Source of the DNA: Deltaproteobacteria bacterium
GTDB lineage: Bacteria > Myxococcota_A > Polyangia > Haliangiales > Haliangiaceae
Length of the DNA: 61,973 nucleotides
Direction of reading: 5' to 3'
NCBI GenBank assembly: GCA_013812655.1
Contig: JACCTC010000312.1
Coordinates: 1-61,973 of the forward strand
Position numbers and translations under genes: made by a program
Part shown: one piece after another, positions 37,491-47,224 of the stretch
Position numbering within the stretch: position 1 is the first letter of the stretch
Layout: each line of letters starts with the position of its first letter
The notes under the pieces: generated by a model
What the model was told of the DNA's origin: nothing
Databases searched by the model: none
Seen by the model: only the letters and a program-made list of their open reading frames with translations

Positions 37491-40400
37491 GCGGTCGGTC
37501 GCTGGAGTCGTTGCGGTCGCTGTGGTCGACGGCGCTCGCGGCCGTGGCCGTGCTCGCGGCGTGTGGCGATGCCGCGCCGAAGGCGAGCGCGTACCGGATC
37601 GGCTCGCTCGACGACGCGATCGGCGGGCCGCACGCGATCGGTACGATCGGCGACTTCATGCTCGAGAACGATCAGATCCGCGTCGTGATCGCCGACACCG
37701 GCATCAACACGCGCGATCCGAGCAAGACGACCTACGGCCGCGTCAACACCACGTTCGGCGGCACGCTCGTCGACGCCGACATCCGGCGGCCGGGTGGCGG
37801 TGGTGGCCGCGGTAACGATCAGCTCGCCGAGCTGCTGCCCGGCTTCGCGTTCTCGGTGATCAACCCGACGAAGGTCGAGATCACGGCAGACGGCACCGAC
37901 GGCAAGCCGGCCGAGGTCACGGTCTACGGCACCGGCGGCGACCTCCTGCAGATGGTCTATCTGCTGAACGTCGGGCTGCTCAACGCGGTGAACCTCGACT
38001 TCAAGCAGACCTACCGCCTGCATCCCGGCCAGAAGTGGGTCGAGCTCGAGACCACGATCCGGAACAAGACGAACGGCGCGCATCCGCTGCCGTACTTCCA
38101 GCCAGCCGAGATCAAGGACCTCGGGTTCGATATCCCCGGGCTCGAGAGCCTGACGCTGAGCGTGCCGATGGGAATGCTGCCGCTCCTCGGCGGCGAGCAG
38201 GATCTGTTCGCGCCCGGCGCGGCCGGCTTCAACGTGCAGTACGCGATCGAGGACACCTACAAGACCGCGGGCGGCTTCCCGGCGTTTCCCGGCATGGTCG
38301 TCGACTACCTCGCGAGCCGCGGCGAGGGCGTGTCGTACGGGCTGACGCTACCGGCGTCGCCGAACAACTACGTCAACAAGTACAAGACGCTGCCCAGCGG
38401 CGCACCAGGCTATCCGCAGCAGGACATCACGCCGTACTCGATGCTGCTGCCATTCACGTATGCCGGCGTCGCCGGCGTGTACATGTACGCGCCGCCGTCA
38501 CAGCTCAACGCCGGCGAGGAGTTCACGTACGTCTCGTACTTCGTCGTCGGCGACGGCGACGTGTCGTCCGTCCTCGATTCGATCTACACGATCCGCGGCA
38601 TCGAGACCGGCACGTTCGGCGGACGCGTGCTCGACGAGCACTCGCAGGCTCCGGTCGCCGGTGCCGACGTGATGATCCTCGACGGCCAGGGCCGGCCGAT
38701 CGACCAGATCGAGACCGACGCGCGGGGCGCCTTCCTCGGGCGGCTCGCACCGGGCGACTACAGCTACGCGGTGTACGCCGACAATCGCGAGCCGACGATC
38801 CCGGCGAGCATCACGATCACCGCGGGCAAGCAGACCGGCGCGCTCGTCAACATGCCATCACCGGCGACGCTCGCGGTCGTCGTCCGCGACGAGCAGGGAC
38901 GCAGTGCACCGGCGAAGATCCAGCTGATCGGCCGCTTCGATCAGGCGAACCAGAACAAGGATCCGCGGACGTTTCTCTACTCGCTCGCGCGTGGCGAGAG
39001 CCGGCGGCCGACCGCGTTCGACGGTGGCAACCGGTTCGTCGAGAAGGCGTGGTGGACCAAGGACGGGCGCCAGCTCGCGACGGTGCGGCCGGGGACCTAC
39101 GATCTCGTGGTCTCGCGCGGCCCGGAGTACGAGCTGACCACGAAGTCGATCAAGCTCGAGGCCGGCAAGCTCGTCACCGAACAGCTCACGCTCGAGCCGG
39201 CGTTCACGACGCCAGGCTGGGTTGCTGGCGACTTCCACCTCCACGCCGCGCCGTCGACGGACTCCGGGTTGCCGATCATCGATCGGGTGATCAGCTGCGC
39301 CGCCGAGGGCCTCGAGGTCGCGATCGCGACCGATCACAACTACATCACCGACTACGCGCCGGCGATCGCGGCGAGCGGGCTCGATCCGTGGCTCCTCGGG
39401 ATCCCGGGCATGGAGCTGACGACGTTCGAGATGGGTCACTTCATCGGCTTTCCGCTCAAGATCGATCCAGGCTCGACCCGCGGCGGCGAGTTCGTGTGGC
39501 ACCAGCAACCGCCGCAGAGCTTGATCGATCAGCTGCGCAACCTCGCCGTCGACAGCGCCACCGCGATCGTCCAGGTCGCGCACCCGCGGCAGCAGGTACT
39601 CGGCTACTTCGCGCAGTTCTTCGTCGACGACCAGACCGCGCTGCCCTACACGCCGTCGGGCATCCTCGGCGTGTTCGCGCCGTACGGCGACGAGTTCAGC
39701 GCCGACAAGTTCTCGGTCGACTTCGACGCGATCGAGCTCTTGACGGGCCGCCGTACCGAGGACGTCCACACGTTCCGCGCGCCGAACCCACTACCGCCCG
39801 GACCGTTTCCAGATCCGCAGCCGGTGCCGGGCCAGGTCGTGCTCGGCCCCGATGGCCGCGCGAAGTTCCCGGGTGTGGCCGAGACCTGGTTCACGATGCT
39901 CGACAAGGGCCATCGCGCGACCGCACTCGGGGCGTCGGACAGTCACTCGCTCCTCGGACACGAGCCGGGCTACGCGCGCACGCTGGTGTTCGTGGGCGAC
40001 GGCAAGGATGTGCCGGGAGGCTTCACGCGCGACGACGTGGTCACCGCGGTTCGCGAGCACCGCGCGATCACCACGAACGGGCCGTTCATCGACATGAAGG
40101 TTGGCACCGCGACGATCGGCGACACCGTGCAGGGCGCGAGCATCGAGCTCGTGATCCGCGTCCGTGCACCGAGCTGGGCGAAGGTCGACAAGCTCACCGT
40201 GTACTCGAACAGCGCGATCGTGACGCCGACGCCGATCACGATCCCGACCGATCAAGGCACCGACTTCGAGACCCGCATCACGCTGCGGCCGACGCGCGAC
40301 GCGTGGGTGGTCGCCGAGGTCACCGGCACGAGCAACATGTTCCCGGTCGTCTCGCCGACCGAGTTCCCGCCGCTCGATGCGACCGTCATCATCCAGGCGC

Positions 40401-40645
40401 TCTCGGTCGGCCTCGGTGACGGGCTCGCGACGTTGCCGTTGATCGCGAGCCTGAAGCCGGAGCGCGTGCACATCTCGACACCGTTCGCGATGACCAACCC
40501 GATCTGGATCGACTTCGACTCCAACGGGACGTGGACGCCACCCAAGTCGCCGTTCGCCACCCGCCGCGCACCGACCACGACCACGACCACGACGCGGCCC
40601 GACGTCCGGACCCAGTTCGACGCGCTCCCGGAGGTCGCGCCATGA
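37487..40645 (+). CDS. large PHP-domain (CehA/McbA-like) surface lipoprotein, TTG start
   Basis: 1052 residues. TTG at 37487 overlaps the porin stop (TTGA) and gives a lipoprotein signal ending VLAACG; no later start does. Residues 50-380 are beta-rich (DNQIRVVIADTGIN-type). A carboxypeptidase-regulatory-like Ig domain lies near 385-450 (FGGRVLDEHSQAPVAGADVM). The PHP domain starts near residue 580 with DFHLHA, then ATDHNY (about 614) and GASDSHSLLG (about 818) as metal ligands. CehA/McbA relatives hydrolyse phosphoesters or carbamates. Tethered to the outer membrane and made with a porin, it may process a substrate before uptake; that is inference. Confidence 0.85.
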   Translation: MSGRSLESLRSLWSTALAAVAVLAACGDAAPKASAYRIGSLDDAIGGPHAIGTIGDFMLENDQIRVVIADTGINTRDPSKTTYGRVNTTFGGTLVDADIRRPGGGGGRGNDQLAELLPGFAFSVINPTKVEITADGTDGKPAEVTVYGTGGDLLQMVYLLNVGLLNAVNLDFKQTYRLHPGQKWVELETTIRNKTNGAHPLPYFQPAEIKDLGFDIPGLESLTLSVPMGMLPLLGGEQDLFAPGAAGFNVQYAIEDTYKTAGGFPAFPGMVVDYLASRGEGVSYGLTLPASPNNYVNKYKTLPSGAPGYPQQDITPYSMLLPFTYAGVAGVYMYAPPSQLNAGEEFTYVSYFVVGDGDVSSVLDSIYTIRGIETGTFGGRVLDEHSQAPVAGADVMILDGQGRPIDQIETDARGAFLGRLAPGDYSYAVYADNREPTIPASITITAGKQTGALVNMPSPATLAVVVRDEQGRSAPAKIQLIGRFDQANQNKDPRTFLYSLARGESRRPTAFDGGNRFVEKAWWTKDGRQLATVRPGTYDLVVSRGPEYELTTKSIKLEAGKLVTEQLTLEPAFTTPGWVAGDFHLHAAPSTDSGLPIIDRVISCAAEGLEVAIATDHNYITDYAPAIAASGLDPWLLGIPGMELTTFEMGHFIGFPLKIDPGSTRGGEFVWHQQPPQSLIDQLRNLAVDSATAIVQVAHPRQQVLGYFAQFFVDDQTALPYTPSGILGVFAPYGDEFSADKFSVDFDAIELLTGRRTEDVHTFRAPNPLPPGPFPDPQPVPGQVVLGPDGRAKFPGVAETWFTMLDKGHRATALGASDSHSLLGHEPGYARTLVFVGDGKDVPGGFTRDDVVTAVREHRAITTNGPFIDMKVGTATIGDTVQGASIELVIRVRAPSWAKVDKLTVYSNSAIVTPTPITIPTDQGTDFETRITLRPTRDAWVVAEVTGTSNMFPVVSPTEFPPLDATVIIQALSVGLGDGLATLPLIASLKPERVHISTPFAMTNPIWIDFDSNGTWTPPKSPFATRRAPTTTTTTTRPDVRTQFDALPEVAP

Positions 40646-41229
40646 CGCAGCGAGCCCATGGGTTAGCTCTCTCACTGGCTAGTGTTGTCGCCATCGGGGT
40701 CCTCGCGCTGACCAGTCGACCAGCCTGGGGGCACACCTTCCCGCCGGTGCGGACGGTGGTCCTCCAGGTCGAGCGCTGCGAGCTGGTCGCCCTGGTTGGC
40801 TATCGCGCGGGTACCGGCGATGCCGCCGACAAGCTGCTCGCCCGCGTCGCCAGCCGTCCGAAATCACAGGCACTCGAGGCGATGCGGGACGTGCTCGCGA
40901 GCCACGCGATGACGCCACTCACGATCGCCGTCGACGGCGTCGCGCTGGTGCCCACGGCTGTTCGCGCCAAGCTCGGCGTCGATGGCGAGGGAGGACGCCC
41001 CATGGTCGTCCTCCTCGTGAGCTATGCACTGCCGGCCGGCAAGACGCTCGCGCTGAGCTCGCGCGACGCACGCAGCACGCGGATATCGTGGACAGATCGC
41101 CAGAGTGGGCGGGTTGCGATCCCGGAGGCGCCCGCGCAGGGACGCTGGTTCACCGGCGTGGCCTCCTTCTTGCTGAACCTCACCCCATCGGGAGGCTCGG
41201 CATGCGCAACTTCAAAATCATCGGACTGA
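40642..41229 (+). CDS. exported protein of the surface operon, unknown function
   Basis: 195 residues. The ATG overlaps the preceding stop (ATGA). A signal peptide ends near PAWGH. The mature protein has a beta-alpha pattern (TVVLQVERCELVALVGYR, LTIAVDGVALVP, RPMVVLLVSYALP) and no motif I recognise. A hydrophobic stretch near the end (FTGVASFLLNLTP) may be a membrane anchor. It overlaps the next gene by 28 bases. Confidence 0.78.
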   Translation: MTQRAHGLALSLASVVAIGVLALTSRPAWGHTFPPVRTVVLQVERCELVALVGYRAGTGDAADKLLARVASRPKSQALEAMRDVLASHAMTPLTIAVDGVALVPTAVRAKLGVDGEGGRPMVVLLVSYALPAGKTLALSSRDARSTRISWTDRQSGRVAIPEAPAQGRWFTGVASFLLNLTPSGGSACATSKSSD

Positions 41230-42872
41230 TCTTCGCAACGGTTTCATTCGCCGCTTGCGATAGCGCATACGACCCGGACGGGCCGGCGATCGATCCGAAC
41301 GCCCCCAAGGTCCACATCACGTCTCCCGAGCGCGGCACGTTCGCCGGGGATGTCACCTCGATCGAAGTGCGCGGCACCGCGATCGACGACAGCGCCATCA
41401 CGTCAGTGACGGTCAACGGCGTCGAGGCGGCAGTCGACGCGAGCACCGGCGCCTTCAAGGTCACCATCCCGGTCGCGGCTGGCACGAACCTCCTCCACGC
41501 GATCGCGAAGGACGCGCAGGGCAACACCGGCAAGGAGACCCGCGCGGTCGTCGCCGGCCGCCTGTCGTCGATCGATCGCACCGTCCCGTCGGCGATCACT
41601 GCCTCGATGTCCGCTGCGACGTTCGACGCGCTCGGCCGCGGCGCCGGTGGCTTCATCGAGACCGCGAACCTCGGCACGCTCGTGGCGCCGATGAACCCGG
41701 TACTCGACCTCGGCACCACCAACGGCGCGCCCGACTGCCTCTACGCGCAGGCGCGGATCACCGGCATGGACGTCGGCAACGCCGACATCAAGCTCGCGCC
41801 GCAGACCGGCGGCCTCTACCTCGACGCCACCCTCGACAACGTCCGCGTCGATCTCAAGCTGCAATGGGCGGTGTCCTGCCTCGACGGCAGCCGCAACGTC
41901 ACCGTCTCCGCCAGCCGCCTGCGCGTCCGCGGCCTGCTCGCGGTCGGCATCACGCTCGGCAACTTCGACATCGCGCTGAAGAACCAGCAGGTCACGATCA
42001 CCGGCTTCGACGTCGACCTCGGCGGCGTGCCGGGCACGATCATCGACATGCTCTCGCTCGATACCCGCATGGGCCCGATCCTCGCGTTCGCGACCGAGCG
42101 CTTCCTCGTGCCGATGCTGAACCGGTCGCTCAGTGGCCTCGGTGAGACCAAGACCGTCGACGCGCTCGGCAAGAAGATCGATGTCACCGTCGCGCCCCAC
42201 AAGATCAGCTTCGACGCGGTCGGCGCGATCGTCGAGCTCGACACCGAGCTGCGTGCCCAGGGCGACAGCGCCTCGCCCGGCTTCGTGTACGTCGCGAACC
42301 AGGTGCCCGCCATGGACAAGAGCCGCGGCTTCCAGCTCGCGGTCGCCGACGACGCGGTCAACCAGCTGCTCGGCAGCCTGTGGGCCGCCAAGGGGCTCGA
42401 CGCCAGCATCGATCTCACGACCGGCAGCTACGGCGAGGTCGGCAAGCTCTACGACCGCGTCGAGATCTCGGCCAAGGTGCCGCCGTTCATCGATGCCTCT
42501 GGCGACAAGCTGGTGATGACGCTCGGTGACCTGATCGCGACGTTCAAGAACGGCGAGCAGGTCGCGACCCAGGTCGCGATCAACGCCCAGCTCGCCCTCG
42601 TCGTCACCGCGAACCCCGATGGCTCGCTTCGCGTCGACGTCGGTACGCCGACGGTCTATGTCGACATCCTCGACGAGAACATCGACGGCGCCAACGCCCT
42701 GTCGAACGCCCAGTTCGAGCTGATCGCGAGCTTCGCGCTGTCCCGCGTCGTCGCGGCCGGCTCGGGCGCCGCCGGCGCGATCCCGCTGCCCTCGGCGGGC
42801 GGCGTCGCGGTCCAGGACGTCGCGATCAACCAGCAGACCGGCTACCTCGTCGTCGACGGCGAAGTGCAGTAA
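41202..42872 (+). CDS. large surface lipoprotein with Ig-like domain
   Basis: 556 residues. ATG 41202 with GGGAGG upstream gives MRNFKIIGLIFATVSFAAC, a lipoprotein signal. Residues 35-115 form an Ig/Big-like domain (VHITSPERGTFAGDVTSIEVRG). The rest alternates strands (IKLAPQTGGLYLDATLDNV, VTVSASRLRVRGLLAVG) with helical segments (LAFATERFLVPMLNRSL), reminiscent of the BPI/LBP lipid-binding fold; that resemblance is weak and by eye. It shares this style with the following gene, so both could bind a lipid or other hydrophobic ligand. A hairpin CCCGTG/CACGGG follows at 42901-42920. Confidence 0.8.
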   Translation: MRNFKIIGLIFATVSFAACDSAYDPDGPAIDPNAPKVHITSPERGTFAGDVTSIEVRGTAIDDSAITSVTVNGVEAAVDASTGAFKVTIPVAAGTNLLHAIAKDAQGNTGKETRAVVAGRLSSIDRTVPSAITASMSAATFDALGRGAGGFIETANLGTLVAPMNPVLDLGTTNGAPDCLYAQARITGMDVGNADIKLAPQTGGLYLDATLDNVRVDLKLQWAVSCLDGSRNVTVSASRLRVRGLLAVGITLGNFDIALKNQQVTITGFDVDLGGVPGTIIDMLSLDTRMGPILAFATERFLVPMLNRSLSGLGETKTVDALGKKIDVTVAPHKISFDAVGAIVELDTELRAQGDSASPGFVYVANQVPAMDKSRGFQLAVADDAVNQLLGSLWAAKGLDASIDLTTGSYGEVGKLYDRVEISAKVPPFIDASGDKLVMTLGDLIATFKNGEQVATQVAINAQLALVVTANPDGSLRVDVGTPTVYVDILDENIDGANALSNAQFELIASFALSRVVAAGSGAAGAIPLPSAGGVAVQDVAINQQTGYLVVDGEVQ

Positions 42873-42972
42873 GAGCTCCCTCGCTCGCTGCGGCTCCCAC
42901 CCCGTGCCCTCGGTCACGGGTCGTTAACGTTCTGGCCTTGATCGGGCGGGGTTTCCATCTGATGGTCGCCTT

Positions 42973-45900
42973 ATGGGGCCGAAACTGATCCGTCCGCAAA
43001 TCAACTGGGTGGTCGTGATCACCGCGCTCCTGTTTGCGATGGGATGCAGCGGAGGTTGCGGCGGCTGCGCCGGGATGGAGCCCATTCCAGGTGGCTTCAC
43101 GGCGGCCAAGCGCGTCCCGAACGCGGCGCAGCTCCGGGTCACCGATGGCGCGCTCGCGAAGATCTCCGCGGACCCGGCGAGCGTGATCGGCCCGCTCGTC
43201 GGTGGCGCGATGAACGGCATCGTCGAGTTCAACGTGCCCGCGAGCTGCGGTGGCTCGACCGAGGTCTGCTGCGTCAACAACGTCCCGCAGCCGACGTGCG
43301 GCCCGCTCGCGATCGATCTCGTCAAGCGCGCGACCGATCCGGCGCTCGTCCTCACGCCAGTGCAGGGCGCGTCGCGCATGGACATGACGATCCGCGCGCG
43401 CGTGAAGACCAAGATGAACATGCAGGTCAAGACCCAGGGCGTCACCTGCCAGGTCAGCCTCGACAGCACGCGCGGCTCGAGCCCGGACGTCACGATCACG
43501 GCGCAGCTCGGCTTCCCGCAGGACGCGACGGTCGGCACGACGCGGATCGCCGCGGCCAATGTCGCGGTCGCGCTGCAGAACGAGGACATCCAGCTCAGCG
43601 GCAGTTTCACGTGCAGCATCGCCGACTTCTTCATCGGCTTCGTACGCGGGCTGTTCGAGGACCAGATCGCGAGCCAGATCCAGGACACGATCAACGAGGC
43701 GACGTGCAAGCCCTGCGAGTCGGGACAGGTCGCCGAGTGCGGGTCGTCATTCGCGACCGCGTGCACGAACAAGACGTGCATGGTCGGCGGCACCTGTCTG
43801 CAGGAGCTCGGCGTCTCGGGCCGAATGCGCGGCAACTCGATCTTCGCGAACCTGTCACCCGGCACGACCGGCGCGCTCGATCTCTACGAGGTCCTCGGCG
43901 GCTATGCGGACAGTAACAACGGCGGCCTCGCGATGGGTCTGCTCGGCGGCATGCTGCCGGGCGGCGCTCCACGCGATCGCTGCGGTCCCCCGGCGACCGA
44001 GCCCGCGCGCCCGACGATCGCGAAGTCGGCGTTCTTTGCCGGCAACACGCGGCCCGATACCGGCGCGACGTTCGACGTCGGCATCGGCCTCCACGTCTCG
44101 CAGCTCGCGCAGTTCGCGTACGCGGCATACGAGGGCGGCTTCTTGTGCCTCACGATCGGTAGCGGCACGGTCTCGCAGCTGTCGACCGACACGCTGTCGT
44201 TGATCTCGCGCTCGCTCGGCAACCTCAACGAGGGCAACTCGCCGATGGCGGTTGGCCTGCGCCCGCAGAGCCCGCCGACGATCGCGCTCGGCAAGAACCT
44301 GTTCGTCGACGACGGCATGGGCGGCAAGACGCTGAGTGATCCACTGCTCGATCTGCGGTTCGCGGGGATGGAGATCGACTTCTTCGCCGCGGTGGACGAC
44401 CAGTACACGCGCGTGTTCACGGTGGTCGCCGACGTCCAGCTGCCGATCGGACTGCAAGTGACCGGGACCGGCGAGCTGCAGCCGGTCCTCGGCGACGTCG
44501 AGGGCGCATTCACGAACATCTCGGTCAAGAACTCCGAGGCGGTCACCGAGTCGCCCGATCAGCTCGCGAGCCTGTTCCCGACCGTGCTCGACCTCGTGCT
44601 GCCGCAGCTCTCCGGCGGGCTCTCGCCGCTCTCGCTGCCGGCGCTCGGTGGCCTCGAGCTCGCGGTCACCGCGATCACCGCGACGCCGCAGAACGTCGGC
44701 GGCGCCGACAACTCGTACCTGTCGATCTTCGCGAACCTCCGCCCGGCGACGATGGCGCGGCCCGTCGACACCGTGGTCTCGCTCGGTGACATCTACCAGC
44801 CCGACGACGCGGTGATGAAGAACCCCGCGAAGTGGCAGCGCGGCGCCGGCCCGACGATCCAGCTGTCCTACGGCGACGCACCAGGCCTCGAGCACTCCTA
44901 CCGGATCGACGGCGGCTCGTGGTCGGCATGGACGCCGCACCGCACGCAGACGATCCGCTCGAACGCGCTATGGCTCTCCGGCCTGCATCACGTCGAGGTC
45001 CGCGCGCGAGAGATCGATCGCCCCGAGACGATCGATCCGACGCCCGCGATGATCGACGTCGAGCTCGGTGCTCGCACCGCGCGCCGCGCGCCGATCCGTG
45101 GCTTCCACGGCCAGCCGGGCGAGGCCGGTTGCAACTGCGAGACGACCGGTGCCGGCGATGCGAGCCCGTTCCTGCTCGTGCTGGCCTTCATCATCCTGCC
45201 GATGCGGCGGGCACGCCGGCAAGTCGCGAGCGTGCTGCGCGGGGCGCGGCGCCTCGGGATGACGACCTGGCTCGCGGCGATCGCGCTATTGCCCGGCTGC
45301 AGCTGCGGCTCTAACCCGTGCGGCGACGCCGAGTGTCTGCCCGGCGAGGTCGCGCACGGCGGGCTCGGCCGGTGGACGAGCATCGCGGGTGACGAGAAGC
45401 GCGTGATGGTCGCGACCTACGATCAGGGTCTCGGCGATCTCGTCGCGATCGACGTCACCGACCCAGCGAACCGCAAGCTCGTCGCGGTCGACGGCATCCC
45501 CGACGGCACGCCGATCTACGATCCCGATGGTTACCGCGATGGGATCGAGGAGCCCGGCGACAACGTCGGCGCCTGGACGTCGATCGCGTTCTCGAACGGT
45601 CACGCGATGATCGCGTACCAGGATCGTGACGCTGGCACGCTGAAGTTCGCTTTCGAGACCAAGCCGGGTAGCTGGCGGACCATGGTCGTCGACGACGGCG
45701 ATGGCGTCGAGGTCGGGCGCTACGCGTCGCTCGCTGTCGACGGCGAAGGCTTCCCATCGATCGCGTACATCGCGCTCGGCATCGACGACGGCATGGGCCA
45801 TCGCGCGACCGAGCTGCGGATCGTGCGTGCGAGCTCGAAGGAGCCATCGGATGCCGGTGCGTGGGGCACGGCGGCCGTCGCCGCGACGGCACCGGGCTCG

Positions 45901-46641
45901 TGCGGCGGGCTGTGCGGCGCGGGCCAGGCCTGCATCGCCGGCGCGATGGCGCAGACCTGCACCGCGGTCACCTCGGATTGCGCGACTGCCTGCGCGTCGG
46001 GCGAGGCGTGCATCGCCGGCACCTGCACCGAGGCCTTCGAGGAGCCGAAGGTCGCCACCATCGGCTCGGGGACCGGGCTGTTCGTCTCGCTCTCGGCGAT
46101 GGCCGATGGCCGGCTCGCCGCGGTCTACTACGACATGGCAGCACGCTCGCTCGAGCTCGCCCTCGAGACCGCGGCAGCGTCGAACGAGTACGCGAAGACC
46201 GCGCTGCACACTGGCGCCGGCGATCGCGGGCTGTGGACGAGCGCGGTCGTCGATGCGACCGATACGATCCACATCGCGTATCAGGACGCGATCGGCGACC
46301 AGCTGCTGTACACGACGTGGGCCGGCAGTCCGGGCACGCCCGAGGTGGTCGACGACGGCCAGCGCACCGGCGACCGCACGCACCCGGTCGGTGCGGCGAC
46401 CGCGATCTACCTCGTCAACGGCACGCCGACGATCGCGTACCAGGACGGCATGACCGCGGATGTCTACATCGCGACGAAGACCGGCGGGGCGTGGTCAACG
46501 ATGCCGCTGACGGCCGGGCCGCTCCTCGACGGCTTCTCGATCGCGGCGACCACCGCGCACGGTGGGATGCCGTATCTCGCGTGGGACTCGCTCGATCCGG
46601 CGCAGTCGCCGCCGAACAGCGTGGCCGTCCAGACGCCCTGA
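42973..46641 (+). CDS. two-module surface protein with internal MYXO-CTERM-like segment
   Basis: 1222 residues. Module 1 (1-760): signal/lipobox-like start (ALLFAMGC), a Cys-rich and strand-rich region similar in style to the preceding lipoprotein, then at 719-750 a MYXO-CTERM-like ending: GCNC, a hydrophobic stretch (SPFLLVLAFIILP) and an Arg-rich MRRARR tail. Module 2 (763-1222) starts immediately with a second signal, MTTWLAAIALLPGC, then repeated WTSIAF/IAYQD beta-propeller-like units and a Cys-rich insert (GSCGGLCGAGQACIAG). No stop codon separates them. Either a true fusion or two genes whose stop was lost. TCGTTAAC lies about 45 bases upstream. Confidence 0.82.
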   Translation: MGPKLIRPQINWVVVITALLFAMGCSGGCGGCAGMEPIPGGFTAAKRVPNAAQLRVTDGALAKISADPASVIGPLVGGAMNGIVEFNVPASCGGSTEVCCVNNVPQPTCGPLAIDLVKRATDPALVLTPVQGASRMDMTIRARVKTKMNMQVKTQGVTCQVSLDSTRGSSPDVTITAQLGFPQDATVGTTRIAAANVAVALQNEDIQLSGSFTCSIADFFIGFVRGLFEDQIASQIQDTINEATCKPCESGQVAECGSSFATACTNKTCMVGGTCLQELGVSGRMRGNSIFANLSPGTTGALDLYEVLGGYADSNNGGLAMGLLGGMLPGGAPRDRCGPPATEPARPTIAKSAFFAGNTRPDTGATFDVGIGLHVSQLAQFAYAAYEGGFLCLTIGSGTVSQLSTDTLSLISRSLGNLNEGNSPMAVGLRPQSPPTIALGKNLFVDDGMGGKTLSDPLLDLRFAGMEIDFFAAVDDQYTRVFTVVADVQLPIGLQVTGTGELQPVLGDVEGAFTNISVKNSEAVTESPDQLASLFPTVLDLVLPQLSGGLSPLSLPALGGLELAVTAITATPQNVGGADNSYLSIFANLRPATMARPVDTVVSLGDIYQPDDAVMKNPAKWQRGAGPTIQLSYGDAPGLEHSYRIDGGSWSAWTPHRTQTIRSNALWLSGLHHVEVRAREIDRPETIDPTPAMIDVELGARTARRAPIRGFHGQPGEAGCNCETTGAGDASPFLLVLAFIILPMRRARRQVASVLRGARRLGMTTWLAAIALLPGCSCGSNPCGDAECLPGEVAHGGLGRWTSIAGDEKRVMVATYDQGLGDLVAIDVTDPANRKLVAVDGIPDGTPIYDPDGYRDGIEEPGDNVGAWTSIAFSNGHAMIAYQDRDAGTLKFAFETKPGSWRTMVVDDGDGVEVGRYASLAVDGEGFPSIAYIALGIDDGMGHRATELRIVRASSKEPSDAGAWGTAAVAATAPGSCGGLCGAGQACIAGAMAQTCTAVTSDCATACASGEACIAGTCTEAFEEPKVATIGSGTGLFVSLSAMADGRLAAVYYDMAARSLELALETAAASNEYAKTALHTGAGDRGLWTSAVVDATDTIHIAYQDAIGDQLLYTTWAGSPGTPEVVDDGQRTGDRTHPVGAATAIYLVNGTPTIAYQDGMTADVYIATKTGGAWSTMPLTAGPLLDGFSIAATTAHGGMPYLAWDSLDPAQSPPNSVAVQTP

Positions 46642-46666
46642 GCGCGAAGGCGGCTATCATGGGCAC

Positions 46667-47224
46667 ATGCCCACGGTGATCGTGATCGGAGATGGCCCGG
46701 GTGGCCTGTCGGCCGCGCTGTTCCTCGCGAAGAACAAGATCGACGTCATGGTGTTCGGCCAGGACACGACGGCGATGCACTACGCGCAGCTGCGCAACTA
46801 CCTCGGCATCCCCGAGATCGCCGGCGCCGAGTTCCAGAAGATCGCGCGCGATCAGGCGATCGGCGTCGGGGCCCGGCTCCGTAACGAGCGCGTCGACGAG
46901 ATCTCCGGGAAGCAGGGCAAGTTCCAGGTCTCGCTGGAGAGCGGCGAGCGGCTACACGCCAAGTACCTCGTGCTCTCGGAGGGCAAGGGTCCCAAGCTCG
47001 CGAAGCAGCTCGGGCTCGCCTTCGACGAGGGCAAGGGCATCGCGACCGATCGCAACGCGCGCACCACGCTCGACGGCGTCTACGTCGTCGGCCGGTCGGC
47101 GCGACCGGGCCGCAGCCAGGCGATCATCTCGGCCGGTGACGGCGCGGCCGCGGCGATCGACATCCTGTCCATCGAGGCCGGGCACGACGTGCTCGACTGG
47201 GACGAGCCCCCGAAGCCCGCGTAG
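46667..47224 (+). CDS. short FAD/NAD(P)-binding protein related to thioredoxin reductase
   Basis: 185 residues, roughly half a thioredoxin reductase. VIVIGDGPGGLSAALFLAKN is the dinucleotide-binding loop, and LDGVYVVGRSARPGRSQAIISAGDGAAAAIDI is the C-terminal FAD block. The NADPH domain and the CxxC redox pair are absent, so it cannot act as a classical reductase. TATCAT sits 6 bases before the ATG. It ends one base before the convergent stop of the following lipoprotein gene. Confidence 0.85.
   Translation: MPTVIVIGDGPGGLSAALFLAKNKIDVMVFGQDTTAMHYAQLRNYLGIPEIAGAEFQKIARDQAIGVGARLRNERVDEISGKQGKFQVSLESGERLHAKYLVLSEGKGPKLAKQLGLAFDEGKGIATDRNARTTLDGVYVVGRSARPGRSQAIISAGDGAAAAIDILSIEAGHDVLDWDEPPKPA

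Noticed and set aside
40575..40601. Tandem ACC/ACG codons (Thr run) at the end of the PHP gene
   Set aside because: A simple Thr-rich C-terminal tail; no sign of a regulatory repeat.
42901..42920. CCCGTG/CACGGG hairpin after the Ig-domain lipoprotein
   Set aside because: No U-rich tail follows, so a terminator is not supported.
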